DNA of 64,000 nt from JAWLBY01 sp041687455. Lineage in GTDB: Bacteria > Pseudomonadota > Gammaproteobacteria > Xanthomonadales > Xanthomonadaceae. The stretch is taken from NCBI GenBank assembly GCA_041687455.1, contig JAWLBY010000002.1:124001-188000 (forward strand). Direction: 5' to 3'. Every line of letters starts with the position of its first letter. Positions within the stretch are counted from its first letter, which is position 1. The translations under genes and the position numbers were made by a program. Under the pieces are notes generated by a model that searched no databases, was not told the DNA's origin, and saw only the letters and a program-made list of their open reading frames with translations. Positions 40,227 to 52,627 of the stretch are shown here, piece after piece.

Positions 40227-40802
40227 ATGAATGCGTCGACGACCCGCCTCGGCATTTTTGCCGCCCTGATGCTGCTGATGGCTGCCACCCGGATCAACCA
40301 TTTCGCCGTGGTGCCGGATGCCTCGTGGGCGGTGTTCTTCGCAGCCGGCTACTACCTGCGCGGCCAGTGGCGCTGGGCATTCCCGGCCCTGATGGCGCTC
40401 GCGGTCGCGGTCGACTACTGGGTGATCAGCGCGACCGGGATGGACTTCTGGGCGCACTACTGCGTATCGCCCGGCTACTGGTTCCTGCTGCCGGCCTATT
40501 TCAGCCTGTGGGCCGGTGGCGCCTGGCTGGCCGGGCGCAATGCGAGCGGTGCAGGAGGCGCGCTGCAGCTCGGTGTCGCGCTGGTCGCCAGCGTCGCGCT
40601 GTGCCATGCGTTCGCCCAGGGCGGTTTCTACTGGCTCAGCGACGTCGTCGCCGAGCCGAGCGTGAGCGGCTGGGTCGCGAACTACGGTCACTGGCTGTTG
40701 CCGTACCTGCAGACCGCCGCGCTGTATGTCGGCGCGATCGCGGTCGTCGATCGTCTGCTGCGGATGCTGGGTGCGCCGGCCGAGACCGTCGCCGTCCGCT
40801 GA
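40227..40802 (+). CDS. Integral membrane protein of unknown function
   Basis: This 191-residue protein has five or six predicted TM helices (RLGIFAALMLLMAATRI, WAVFFAAGYYLRG, WAFPALMALAVAVDYWVI, YWFLLPAYFSLWAGGAWLA, GVALVASVALCHAFAQGG, LQTAALYVGAIAVVDRLL). Topology and size resemble substrate-binding S components of ECF vitamin transporters, but I cannot confirm the family and no ECF ATPase is near. ATG at 40227 follows an AAGGAG by 11 bases; an alternative ATG at 40203 has no good site. Confidence 0.6.
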   Translation: MNASTTRLGIFAALMLLMAATRINHFAVVPDASWAVFFAAGYYLRGQWRWAFPALMALAVAVDYWVISATGMDFWAHYCVSPGYWFLLPAYFSLWAGGAWLAGRNASGAGGALQLGVALVASVALCHAFAQGGFYWLSDVVAEPSVSGWVANYGHWLLPYLQTAALYVGAIAVVDRLLRMLGAPAETVAVR

Positions 40803-40811
40803 TCCGGCCCG

Positions 40812-40838
40812 CCGCCGTCGCCACGCGGGCGACGGCGG
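40812..40838. terminator. Hairpin between convergent genes
   Basis: CCGCCGTCGCC pairs exactly with GGCGACGGCGG across a five-base loop. It lies between the membrane-protein stop (40802) and the Slp-family stop (40840), suitable for terminating both. Confidence 0.65.
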
Positions 40839-40839
40839 T

Positions 40840-41319
40840 TCAGCGAAATATCCCGATGCCGATGCTGAAGCGCACGTTGCCCTGTCGGGCGCGGAAATCG
40901 GCCGGCCACAGGTCGATCGCGTCGGCATCGAGCTCCGGCCAGACATACGCCGCCTCGCGGATCCGGCCGCGGCGGTCGCCGGTGATCCGGCCGTGCGCAG
41001 TCAGGAATCGGCCCGGCGCGTAGATCTGCGGGTCGAGGAACCCGGCGCGAAGCAGGATGAAGCGGCCGAGGTCGCGCTGATGCGGCAGCGGACGACCGTG
41101 GCGATCGAGCGGAAACGCGATCAGCTCGATCTCGCTGTAGCGGTCGAAATTGCGCGTCTCGACCACCATGCCGCCCCAGGCGACCGGCTGGTCGAGATGC
41201 CGTTCGATCGCGTCGGCGACTTCGAACGGCGGCACCGATGCGGTCGCGGCCGGCCCGCTCGCGCAGCCGGCGAGCAGTACCGCGGTCAATGCTGCTGCTG
41301 TCGCCAGACCGGGCTGCAT
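40840..41319 (-). CDS. slp: Slp family outer-membrane lipoprotein
   Basis: This 159-residue lipoprotein has the signal LTAVLLAGCASG. The mature part matches the Slp (starvation-inducible) family: VAWGGMVVETRNF, IELIAFPLDRHGRP, RFILLRAGFLDPQIYAPGRF, HGRITGDRRGRIREAAYVWP and DLWPADFR. Function is not established. In E. coli the family is linked to stress and envelope maintenance. The start at 41319 gives the clean signal peptide, while the frame further upstream is non-coding in character. Confidence 0.85.
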   Translation of the reverse strand: MQPGLATAAALTAVLLAGCASGPAATASVPPFEVADAIERHLDQPVAWGGMVVETRNFDRYSEIELIAFPLDRHGRPLPHQRDLGRFILLRAGFLDPQIYAPGRFLTAHGRITGDRRGRIREAAYVWPELDADAIDLWPADFRARQGNVRFSIGIGIFR

Positions 41320-41477
41320 GGGATCTCCGTTGCGGTGAGTCGGAAGCATTTCGACGTCCGCGATGCTACGCCGTCGCGCACGCCTTGCGGCTGAACTGGC
41401 GACGACCGCCGGGCTTGACCGCGACCGCGCCGATGCCAACCATGCGTGACCCCGACCGCTGCTGTGGATGAGCCACG

Positions 41478-41915
41478 ATGAAACGCGCATTGACCCTGAG
41501 CCTCGCATTGACCATGGCCGCGGCCAGCCTGCCGGCGCGGTCCGCCGAGGTGGACTGCAAGCTCCGTTTCTCGATGAGCGGCTGGTCGGTGTTCTACAAG
41601 CGCGCGAGCGGCAGCGGCACGATCCAGTGCGACAACGGGCAGTCGATGAAGGTCGTGATCGAAGCGCGCGGCGGCGGCCTCAGTTTCGGCAAGTCGACGA
41701 TCGAGAACGGCGTCGGCGAATTCTCCGGCGTGCACGATATCGGGGAACTGCTCGGCGCCTATGCAGCCGCCGAGGCGCATGCCGGGGCAGTGCGGTCGGC
41801 CAAGGCGCAGGTCGTGACCAAGGGCGAAGTGTCACTGGCACTCAGTGGCACCGGGAGAGGCTGGGACGTCGGCGTCGCGTTCGGCAACTTCGTCATCAAG
41901 CGCGCCGGTGGTTGA
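41478..41915 (+). CDS. Exported conserved hypothetical protein
   Basis: This 145-residue periplasmic protein has a signal peptide (about 1-23, ending LPARSA). The mature part is Gly-rich and beta-like: CKLRFSMSGWSVFYKRASG, GTIQCDNGQ, GGGLSFGKS and VSLALSGTGRGWDVGVAFG. I recognise it as a conserved exported family in Proteobacteria that has no assigned role. The two Cys residues could form a disulfide. It is divergent from the slp-like gene. Confidence 0.65.
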   Translation: MKRALTLSLALTMAAASLPARSAEVDCKLRFSMSGWSVFYKRASGSGTIQCDNGQSMKVVIEARGGGLSFGKSTIENGVGEFSGVHDIGELLGAYAAAEAHAGAVRSAKAQVVTKGEVSLALSGTGRGWDVGVAFGNFVIKRAGG

Positions 41916-41990
41916 TTCGTCCGACGGCGCGAAACGAAACTGCGTCGCGCGGCACACTGCCGTCGCAGTCGTCCGAAGGCACACACCCGC

Positions 41991-42779
41991 TCAGGCCAGC
42001 GTGGTATCGAGCAACATCATCAGCACGAAGCCGACCAGCAGCCCGCCGGTCGCGTAGTGCTCGTGCCCCTGGCGGTGCGACTCGGGGATGATTTCGTGGC
42101 TGACGACATACAGCATCGCGCCGGCAGCGAAGCCGAGGCCGAGTGGCAGCAGCACCGGCAACGCGACGACGATGCCGGCACCGACGACGGCGCCGGCCGG
42201 CTCGATCAGTCCTGACGCGACCGCCACCGCCAACGCGCGACCGCGGCCGTAGCCGGCCGCGCGCAGCGCGACCGCGACGACCAGTCCCTCCGGGACGTCC
42301 TGCAGCGCGATGCCGGTCGTCAGCGCCAGGCCGCGCGGCAGGTCATTCGCCAGCGCGACGCCGATCGCCATACCTTCCGGCAGGTTGTGCAGGCAGATCG
42401 CGAACACGAACAGCCAGGTTCTCCTGAGCCGTTGCACCGAGCGGCCCTCGGCACCCTTGATGAAGTGCTCGTGCGGAATCAGCAGGTCCAGCAGCATCAC
42501 CAGCACGGCGCCGAGCACGATCGCGAGGCCGACCAGCCCGCCGGCAGCCCAGCGATCGGCGCCGAGCGCGCGTGCCGCCTCGATGCCCGGCAGCACCAGC
42601 GAGAACGCGCAGGCCGCGAGCATCACGCCGGCGCCGAAACCGAGCAGTGCATCCTGCGTGCGCGGGCCGATTCGCTTCGAGAACAGCGCCGGCAGCGCGC
42701 CCAGCGCGGTCGCCGCGGCGGCGACGCTGCCACCGAGCAGCGCGAGCCAGACCGGCGACAGCGCCGACAGCGCGGTCAT
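41991..42779 (-). CDS. ZIP family divalent metal transporter
   Basis: This is a 262-residue inner-membrane transporter with eight predicted helices. Metal-site motifs are in helix 4 (LHNLPEGMAIGVAL) and helix 5 (IALQDVPEGLVVAVAL), where the usual second His is Gln-Asp. A further motif, YVVSHEIIPESHRQGHEH, lies near the C-terminus. The family imports zinc or similar ions and is closest to the GufA/ZupT branch. Length is normal. Its neighbour to the right is a decayed region, so no operon partner is visible. Confidence 0.88.
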   Translation of the reverse strand: MTALSALSPVWLALLGGSVAAAATALGALPALFSKRIGPRTQDALLGFGAGVMLAACAFSLVLPGIEAARALGADRWAAGGLVGLAIVLGAVLVMLLDLLIPHEHFIKGAEGRSVQRLRRTWLFVFAICLHNLPEGMAIGVALANDLPRGLALTTGIALQDVPEGLVVAVALRAAGYGRGRALAVAVASGLIEPAGAVVGAGIVVALPVLLPLGLGFAAGAMLYVVSHEIIPESHRQGHEHYATGGLLVGFVLMMLLDTTLA

Positions 42780-43025
42780 CGATGCGTGCGACGTCCGGGC
42801 TCGGACCGCAGTGACCGGCGGACGCGCGCATCACGCGGCCGCCCGGCCGCCGGCGTGGGCTCGGGGCGAGGCGGCATGCGCACGGTCGACGTCATCGGCG
42901 GTTCGCGGACAGTGAGGGCGGGGGCCGGAAGCACGGTGGCTGAGGCCGGGCTAACGCCGGCACAGACTGGATCAGCGGCGATGAACGCTCCGGCAATCGG
43001 CTCCGGCTATCGGCTCCGAAGAGGC

Positions 43026-43370
43026 TCAGAAGCCGGGTCCGAACAGCAGCAGGCACATCAGCAGGCCGAGTCCCGACACGATCACGGTCAGCGCACCGAC
43101 CGCGGGCGTACGCGCTGCGTTTCGTTGCAGATCGCGCGGATCGTGGTGACGACGTAGCCGTTGTGTGGCAGCGAATCGAGAACCCCGGACGAGATCGCGA
43201 CCGCGCGGTCCAACTGCCCCAGCGGCACCGCCTGCGCCAGATACAGCGGCGCTAGGATCGGCAGCGCGATGGCCTGACCGCCGGACGCCGAGCCGGTCAT
43301 CGCCGCGATCAGGCTGACCGCGATGGCGGCTGTCGCGACACCGTTGCCGGGCAGGTGCCTCACGGCGGCG
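43026..43370 (-). pseudogene. Remnant of a GntP-family permease (C-terminal end, frameshifted)
   Basis: Two overlapping frames give successive parts of one GntP-type transporter C-terminus. The first reads TAAIAVSLIAAMTGSASGG, ALPILAPLYLAQAVP and SSGVLDSLPHNGYVVTTIR, then breaks near NETQR. A frame shifted by one base resumes with AVGALTVIVSGLGLLMCLLL and the natural end. A single-base frameshift near 43,105-43,112 explains this. About three quarters of the gene (the first 330 or so residues) is missing. GntP permeases often neighbour hydroxybutyrate dehydrogenase genes, as here. Confidence 0.7.
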
Positions 43371-43606
43371 GCAGGTCGTCGCGGTTCGCGACCGGATCAT
43401 TGGCGCGTGCTTCGAAGCGCTCGCCGCGGGCATGCGCGCGGCGCAGCATCGGGACCCGCCAGGTGTAGCCGAAGCCGGCCATGGAACAGCGCCATGTGAC
43501 CCGACTGGGCGTCGGCCAGGCTGTCGGCCTCGAGCACAGCGCCATCCAGTACAGCGGATGATCTTCGGCGACCAGGATCAGCGGGATCGGCGTCGTCGCG
43601 CGGCCA
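43371..43606 (-). pseudogene. Decayed sequence with possible response-regulator remnant
   Basis: Immediately downstream of the dehydrogenase stop, one frame reads TPIPLILVAEDHPLYWMAL, like the start of a receiver domain (ILVADDHPLFR). A neighbouring frame soon reads VLEADSLADAQ, like the next receiver strand. The two pieces together suggest a truncated and frameshifted LuxR-type response regulator. The rest matches nothing I know. This lies between the GntP remnant and bdhA. Confidence 0.35.
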
Positions 43607-44416
43607 CTACTGTGCGGCCCAGCCGCCGTCGACCGGAATCGCGGCGCCGGTCAGGTTGTGCGCCTCCCGGCGGCACAGCCACAGCACCAGCTCGGCGATG
43701 TCGGAGGTCTGCGACATCCGCTGGCTCGGCTGCTTCTCGGCCAGCAGGCTGCGGATGCCGGCATCCCGATCGCCGCCGGCCGCCATCGAGCGGGCGCTGA
43801 TCTGCGGCTCGATCAACGGCGTTTCGACCCAGCCCGGGCAGACGCAGTTGACGGTCACACCGCCGCTGCTCCGGTCGCCGACCGCGGCGTATTCGAGCGC
43901 CGCGACCTTCGACATGCCGACCAGTCCGAACTTGCTCGCTACATACGGTGCCTTGTGCACCGACGCGACCAGCCCGTGCACCGAGGCGATATTGACCACC
44001 CGGCCGTAGCGGCGCTCGGCCATGCCCGGCAACACCGCCTGCATCGTATGGAACGCCGCACTCAGGTTGATCGCGATGATCGAATCCCAGCGTTCGCCCG
44101 GCATCTCGGCGATCGATGCGGTGTGCTGCACGCCGGCGCAGTTGACCAGCAGGTCGATCGGCCCCCAGACGGCGGCGTCCTGCATCATCGTCGTGATCGC
44201 GGCCGGGTCGCGCAGGTCGGCATCGAAATGGCGCACGTCGGCCGAGCCGGCCTGCCGGACCTGTTCGACCGCCGACGCGATCGCGTCGGCGCTGCCGAGT
44301 CCGTTGATGGCGACCCGCGCGCCGGCGCCGCCGAGCGCTTCGGCGATCGCGAGCCCGATGCCTGAGGTGGAGCCGGTCACGAGCGCGCTGCGGCCGGCGA
44401 GAAAGCGGTCGGTCAT
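43607..44416 (-). CDS. bdhA: 3-hydroxybutyrate dehydrogenase (SDR family)
   Basis: This 269-residue short-chain dehydrogenase oxidises 3-hydroxybutyrate to acetoacetate with NAD. The cofactor site is ALVTGSTSGIGLAIAEALG, the NAG motif is replaced by the common LVNCAGVQHTASI, Ser is in NIASVHGLVAS, and catalytic Tyr and Lys are in YVASKFGLVG. The C-terminal LLAEKQPSQRMSQTSDIAEL and PVDGGWAAQ are typical of hydroxybutyrate dehydrogenases rather than FabG. Adjacent transporter genes are decayed, so the pathway here may have been reduced. Confidence 0.85.
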   Translation of the reverse strand: MTDRFLAGRSALVTGSTSGIGLAIAEALGGAGARVAINGLGSADAIASAVEQVRQAGSADVRHFDADLRDPAAITTMMQDAAVWGPIDLLVNCAGVQHTASIAEMPGERWDSIIAINLSAAFHTMQAVLPGMAERRYGRVVNIASVHGLVASVHKAPYVASKFGLVGMSKVAALEYAAVGDRSSGGVTVNCVCPGWVETPLIEPQISARSMAAGGDRDAGIRSLLAEKQPSQRMSQTSDIAELVLWLCRREAHNLTGAAIPVDGGWAAQ

Positions 44417-44695
44417 GGAAGTCTTCCGTGGCTGAGGAGCAAAGTGTGCCGCAGTGCGGCGCCGGAGATCGTAGTACCAACGGACGATGCGCGCGCGTCG
44501 GCCACCGCCAAGGTGGCCGGATCGGCGCGCACGGGGCCGGGCCGTATGCGTGGCACGGCCAGGACCGGATGCTGGCGCATCTGGCCGACGGTGCTGCGAT
44601 GGTCGGCGACGCCCGCATCGACGGCCGTCCGCGCGCGGCCGGCGGGGCGATTCAGCAAGCGAAGGCTGCGGTCAACGCGCGGCGCCGCGCGCAAG

Positions 44696-48496
<3,801 letters not shown>

Positions 48497-48531
48497 TGGA
48501 CTTTGCACGGCGTGACTCCCTTTGCCGACGC

Positions 48532-49202
48532 TGGAGGGGAGAAAAGCAGGGGACTCGCGCGGTGAACGGGCAGGCCGCGCGGCAACAGCCCCTCTCCCTG
48601 TGGGAGAGGGGTTGGGAAGAGGGTGCCCAGTGGCGGGTTCGTGGCGATCCGGCCGGGATCGGGTTGACCGGGCGGTCGGATCGGGCGCCGCGGGAGTGGT
48701 GCCATGCGGCTTGCGGGAACCCTCACCCCCGGCCCCTCTCCCGCCGGGAGAGGGGAGCAAAGCAGGGGACTCGCGCGGTGACCGGGCAGGCCGCGCGGCA
48801 ACAGCTCCTCTCCCACGGGGAGAGGGGAGCAGGGTAGTGGCGTCGCGCGGTGACCGGGCAGGCGACGCGGCAACAGCCCCTCTCCCACGGGGAGAGGGGA
48901 GCAGGGTAGTGACGTCGCGCGGTGACCGGGCAGGCGACGCGGCAACAGCCCCTCTCCCTGTGGGAGAGGGGTTGGGGAGAGGGTGCCCGGTGGCGGGTTC
49001 GTGGCGATCCGGCCGGGATCGGGTTGACCGGGCGGTCGGATCGGGCGCCGCGGGAGTGGTGCCATGCGGCTTGCGGGAACCCTCACCCCCGGCCCCTCTC
49101 CCGCCGGGAGAGGGGAGCCAAGCAGGGGACTCGCGCGGTGACCGGGCAGGCCGCGCGGCAACAGCTCCTCTCCCACGGGGAGAGGGGAGCAGGGTAGTGG
49201 CA
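48532..49202. repeat. Palindrome array with a 260-bp near-identical duplication
   Basis: Between metH and the ArsR-methyltransferase gene, seven copies of CCCCTCTCCC-N-GGGAGAGGGG-type palindromes occur (starting near 48589, 48733, 48805, 48877, 48949, 49093 and 49165). Positions 48581-48840 and 48941-49200 are direct copies offset by exactly 360 bases, differing at three positions. A 72-base unit is also tandemly repeated (48769-48840, 48841-48912 and onward). Frames stay open through it, which can create false gene extensions. Confidence 0.9.
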
Positions 49203-49208
49203 ACATGC

Positions 49209-50138
49209 TCACGGCTTGCTCGCCACCAGCGACAGCACCTCGAAATGCGGCGGTCGCTTTTCGCGGTTGATCGTCGTGCAACTCGCGACATCCAGCCCGG
49301 CCTTCTCGGCGAAGCCCTTCAACTGTCGCGGCGTGAAGCCGAGGTTGACGTGCCCGAACGGCGCCACCGCGCCGCGGTGCTCGTGTCGCGCCAACGTCGT
49401 GACCAGCAGCCGCCCGCCGCGGCGCAACACGCGGGCCGCTTCCGCCACCGCCTGCGCCGGCTTGTCGGAATAGGTCAGCGCATGCATAAGCATCACGTGG
49501 TCGAAGCTCGCGTCGGGCAGCTCGAGCGCATGCATGTCCTGCACCGAAAGCTCGACATTCGGCAGGTCGCGCAGCCGCTGGCGCGCGGCACTGATGACCT
49601 TCGAGCTGGCGTCGACGCAAACGTAGCGACGCGACTGCGGCGCCAGCAGCTCTGCCAGCACGCCGTCGCCGGAGGCGATGTCGAGCACCTCGCCAGGCTG
49701 CAGCAACTGCAGCGCCGAGCGGGCCAGCGTTTCCCAGGTCCGGCCCGGGGAATAATGACGTTCCATGTCGCCGGCGACCGCATCGGCCCAGTTCTCGTCG
49801 GCGGCGCGGGCGGCCAGCACCGCCGGCAGGCGCTCGGCATCCTGCCGCAGCAGCGCGTCGTTGGTGCCCTGGGTCAGCGAGCGCCACAGCGCGCGCTGGG
49901 CGTCGGACAGATCCTGTTCGTCGAACCGGTAATAGGCCGACACGCCGGAGCGGCGGTCGCGGACCAGGCCGGCGTCCTTCAGTCGTGCCAGATGGGTGGA
50001 GACCCGCGGCTGCGCGAGCTGGGTGATTGCCGACAGTTCCGCCACCGCCAGCTCCTCGCGGTCGAGCAGTGCCAGCAGCCGGATCCGGGTCGGGTCGGCC
50101 AGCACTCGCAGGCAGCTCGACCAGTCGTTCAGGTCCAC
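49209..50138 (-). CDS. ArsR-type regulator fused to a SAM-dependent methyltransferase domain
   Basis: This 309-residue fusion starts at GTG after an AAAGGA ribosome site. Residues about 1-90 are an ArsR winged helix (LRVLADPTRIRLLALLDREE; QPRVSTHLARLKDAGLV) without the ELCVCDL metal-site Cys. Residues about 140-309 are a class-I methyltransferase (motif I VLDIASGDGVLAELL, then VCVDASSKVI and DASFDHVMLMHAL). Regulators of this build occur beside methionine-cycle genes in Proteobacteria, and ArsR-type SAH/SAM sensors are known there. Here metH lies downstream on the same strand. SAM or SAH sensing is inferred. Confidence 0.85.
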   Translation of the reverse strand: MDLNDWSSCLRVLADPTRIRLLALLDREELAVAELSAITQLAQPRVSTHLARLKDAGLVRDRRSGVSAYYRFDEQDLSDAQRALWRSLTQGTNDALLRQDAERLPAVLAARAADENWADAVAGDMERHYSPGRTWETLARSALQLLQPGEVLDIASGDGVLAELLAPQSRRYVCVDASSKVISAARQRLRDLPNVELSVQDMHALELPDASFDHVMLMHALTYSDKPAQAVAEAARVLRRGGRLLVTTLARHEHRGAVAPFGHVNLGFTPRQLKGFAEKAGLDVASCTTINREKRPPHFEVLSLVASKP

Positions 50139-50148
50139 GATTCATCCT

Positions 50149-50170
50149 TTCATCGCGATTTAGCGATGAA
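50149..50170. promoter_or_regulatory. Palindromic operator candidate upstream of the ArsR-methyltransferase gene
   Basis: TTCATCGC and its exact reverse complement GCGATGAA flank GATTTA. The palindrome begins 11 bases upstream of the GTG start, so a bound dimer would block transcription or translation start. Autoregulation by the ArsR domain is the simplest reading. Confidence 0.6.
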
Positions 50171-50203
50171 TGGTGGGCGCCACGCCAGCAGCCGTCAAGC
50201 GCG

Positions 50204-50347
50204 CCCTGTAGGAGGGGGTTCAGACCCGACCGCGGGAAGTGGGCCTGCCGCGACCCTGGTAGGAGGGGCGCCCCGACCGCGCGGCGCCGAAACATCGCGC
50301 GGCAAGAACATTGCGACGCGGTCGGGGCTGAAGCCCCTCCTACAGGG
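50204..50347. repeat. REP cluster, three GTAGGAG-type units
   Basis: CCCTGTAGGAGGGGGTTCAG (from 50204) and CCTGGTAGGAGGGGCGCCCC (from about 50255) point one way, and GGGGCTGAAGCCCCTCCTAC (ending near 50342) points the other. The outer pair forms a long imperfect inverted repeat. The cluster fills the gap between divergent genes and matches the element within metH. Confidence 0.8.
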
Positions 50348-50380
50348 GGCAGGGTCAAACGGTCGCCACGACCGGGCTGG

Positions 50381-50386
50381 TACCAT
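50381..50386 (+). promoter_or_regulatory. Candidate -10 box for the acyl-CoA dehydrogenase
   Basis: TACCAT lies 34 bases before the ATG, just after the REP cluster. No convincing -35 is visible. Confidence 0.3.
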
Positions 50387-50420
50387 AGCCGGCTTTCCAG
50401 CTCGACCCGAGGCCTACCCG

Positions 50421-51581
<1,161 letters not shown>

Positions 51582-51641
51582 GTTCCGGGCGCCTCCCGGC
51601 GCGCCGTTCGCGGCGTGCCGGGCAGCACGACACGGCACGCC

Positions 51642-52322
51642 ATGTCCGTTTCACTGACCGTCCTGCTGGTCGAAGACCAGCACGACATTGCCGCCAACAT
51701 CTGGGACTTCCTCGAACGCCGCGGCCATTCGGTCGATCGTGCGGCGGACGGCCGCAGCGGCCTGGCGCTGGCGCTGAGCGGGCGGTTCGACGTGATCGTG
51801 CTCGACCTCGGCCTGCCGCGCCTGGACGGCCTGCAGTTGTGCCGGAAACTGCGTGAGGCCGGCCACGGTGTGCCGGTGCTGATGCTGACCGCGCGCGACA
51901 CCCTCGACGACAAGCTGCGCGGCTTCGCCGAGGGCGCCGACGACTACATGGTCAAGCCATTCGCATTGCGCGAACTGGAAGCACGGCTGCTGAATCTGCA
52001 TCGGCGCCGACTGCGCGCGGCCGGCGAATGCCTCCGGGTCGGGCCGATCGAATACGAACCGGCGACCCGCACCGCCCGCCGCGGCGATCATTCATGGGAG
52101 CTGTCGGTGGCACAGGGCCGTCTGCTCGAGGCGCTGTTGCGCGCCTCACCGGGCGTGGTCCGCCATGCCGATCTGCTGCAGGCGATCTGGGGCGAGCAGG
52201 AAAGCGACCTGGCGATGCTGCACAGCCAGGTTTCCGCGTTGCGAGCACTGATCGATCGGCCATTCCACACGCCGCTGCTGCAGACCGTGCATGGCATCGG
52301 CTACCGGATCGGCAGCCACTGA
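51642..52322 (+). CDS. OmpR-family response regulator, ColR-like
   Basis: This 226-residue regulator has a receiver (about 5-120) opening VLLVEDQHDIAANIWDFLE and DRAADGRSGLALAL, which resembles ColR. Phospho-Asp is in VIVLDLGLPRLDG and Lys in DDYMVKPFALREL. A winged-helix OmpR DNA-binding domain (about 130-226) ends LLQTVHGIGYRIG. No kinase is adjacent on the same transcript. The likely partner at 55571 lies 3.2 kb away, on the far side of a minus-strand lipid A operon. ColR regulators control such genes in relatives, so the locus is probably its regulon. Confidence 0.85.
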   Translation: MSVSLTVLLVEDQHDIAANIWDFLERRGHSVDRAADGRSGLALALSGRFDVIVLDLGLPRLDGLQLCRKLREAGHGVPVLMLTARDTLDDKLRGFAEGADDYMVKPFALRELEARLLNLHRRRLRAAGECLRVGPIEYEPATRTARRGDHSWELSVAQGRLLEALLRASPGVVRHADLLQAIWGEQESDLAMLHSQVSALRALIDRPFHTPLLQTVHGIGYRIGSH

Positions 52323-52325
52323 CGG

Positions 52326-52350
52326 CCGCGACGCGATCAACGCGTCGCGG
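52326..52350. terminator. Hairpin at the convergent end of the regulator and LAB_N genes
   Basis: CCGCGACGCG pairs perfectly with CGCGTCGCGG across ATCAA. It starts four bases after the regulator stop and overlaps the last codons of the convergent gene, so it can terminate both. Confidence 0.6.
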
Positions 52351-52627
52351 CGGGTTCGCGCGGCTCCGGCGGACGCAACCGCAGCCACAGGTTGCGCAGG
52401 TAGATGAAGGCGCCGGTCGACTGGCCGACGATGAACACCGGGTCGCCGAGCTGGATCGCATAGACCAGCAGCAACAGGCCGCCGCCGAGGCTCAGCCACC
52501 AGAACGCCAGCGGGATCACGCTGGCGCGTGCCCGTTCGCTGGCGATCCACTGCACGATGAAGCGCGACGCGAACAGCGCCTGCCCGGCGAATCCGAGCAC
52601 CAGCCAGAATGTTGTGCTGCTCATCAC
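52337..52627 (-). CDS. Lipid A biosynthesis N-terminal (LAB_N) domain protein
   Basis: This 96-residue protein has three predicted TM helices (FWLVLGFAGQALFASRFIVQW; PLAFWWLSLGGGLLLLVYAI; FIVGQSTGAFIYLRNLWL), the LAB_N pattern also found fused to the N-terminus of some LpxB enzymes. Small membrane proteins of this type accompany GT2 and ArnT-like genes for lipid A glycosylation. Its start overlaps the GT2 stop by ATGA. It is the last gene of a three-gene operon. Confidence 0.88.
   Translation of the reverse strand: MMSSTTFWLVLGFAGQALFASRFIVQWIASERARASVIPLAFWWLSLGGGLLLLVYAIQLGDPVFIVGQSTGAFIYLRNLWLRLRPPEPREPAATR

Noticed and set aside
48532..49202. CRISPR array
   Set aside because: Units are palindromes with irregular spacing and duplicated flanks. 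There are no unique spacers of constant length and no cas genes.
48497..49291. N-terminal extension of metH by about 265 residues
   Set aside because: The frame stays open only because the palindromic repeats contain no stop. The translation is a repeated Pro/Arg/Ser pattern, and MTTQLPWL at 48496 gives the normal MetH start.
50149..50170. Rho-independent terminator for the divergent gene
   Set aside because: The palindrome is short, has no U-tract, and sits just upstream of two gene starts and not after an end, so an operator is more likely.
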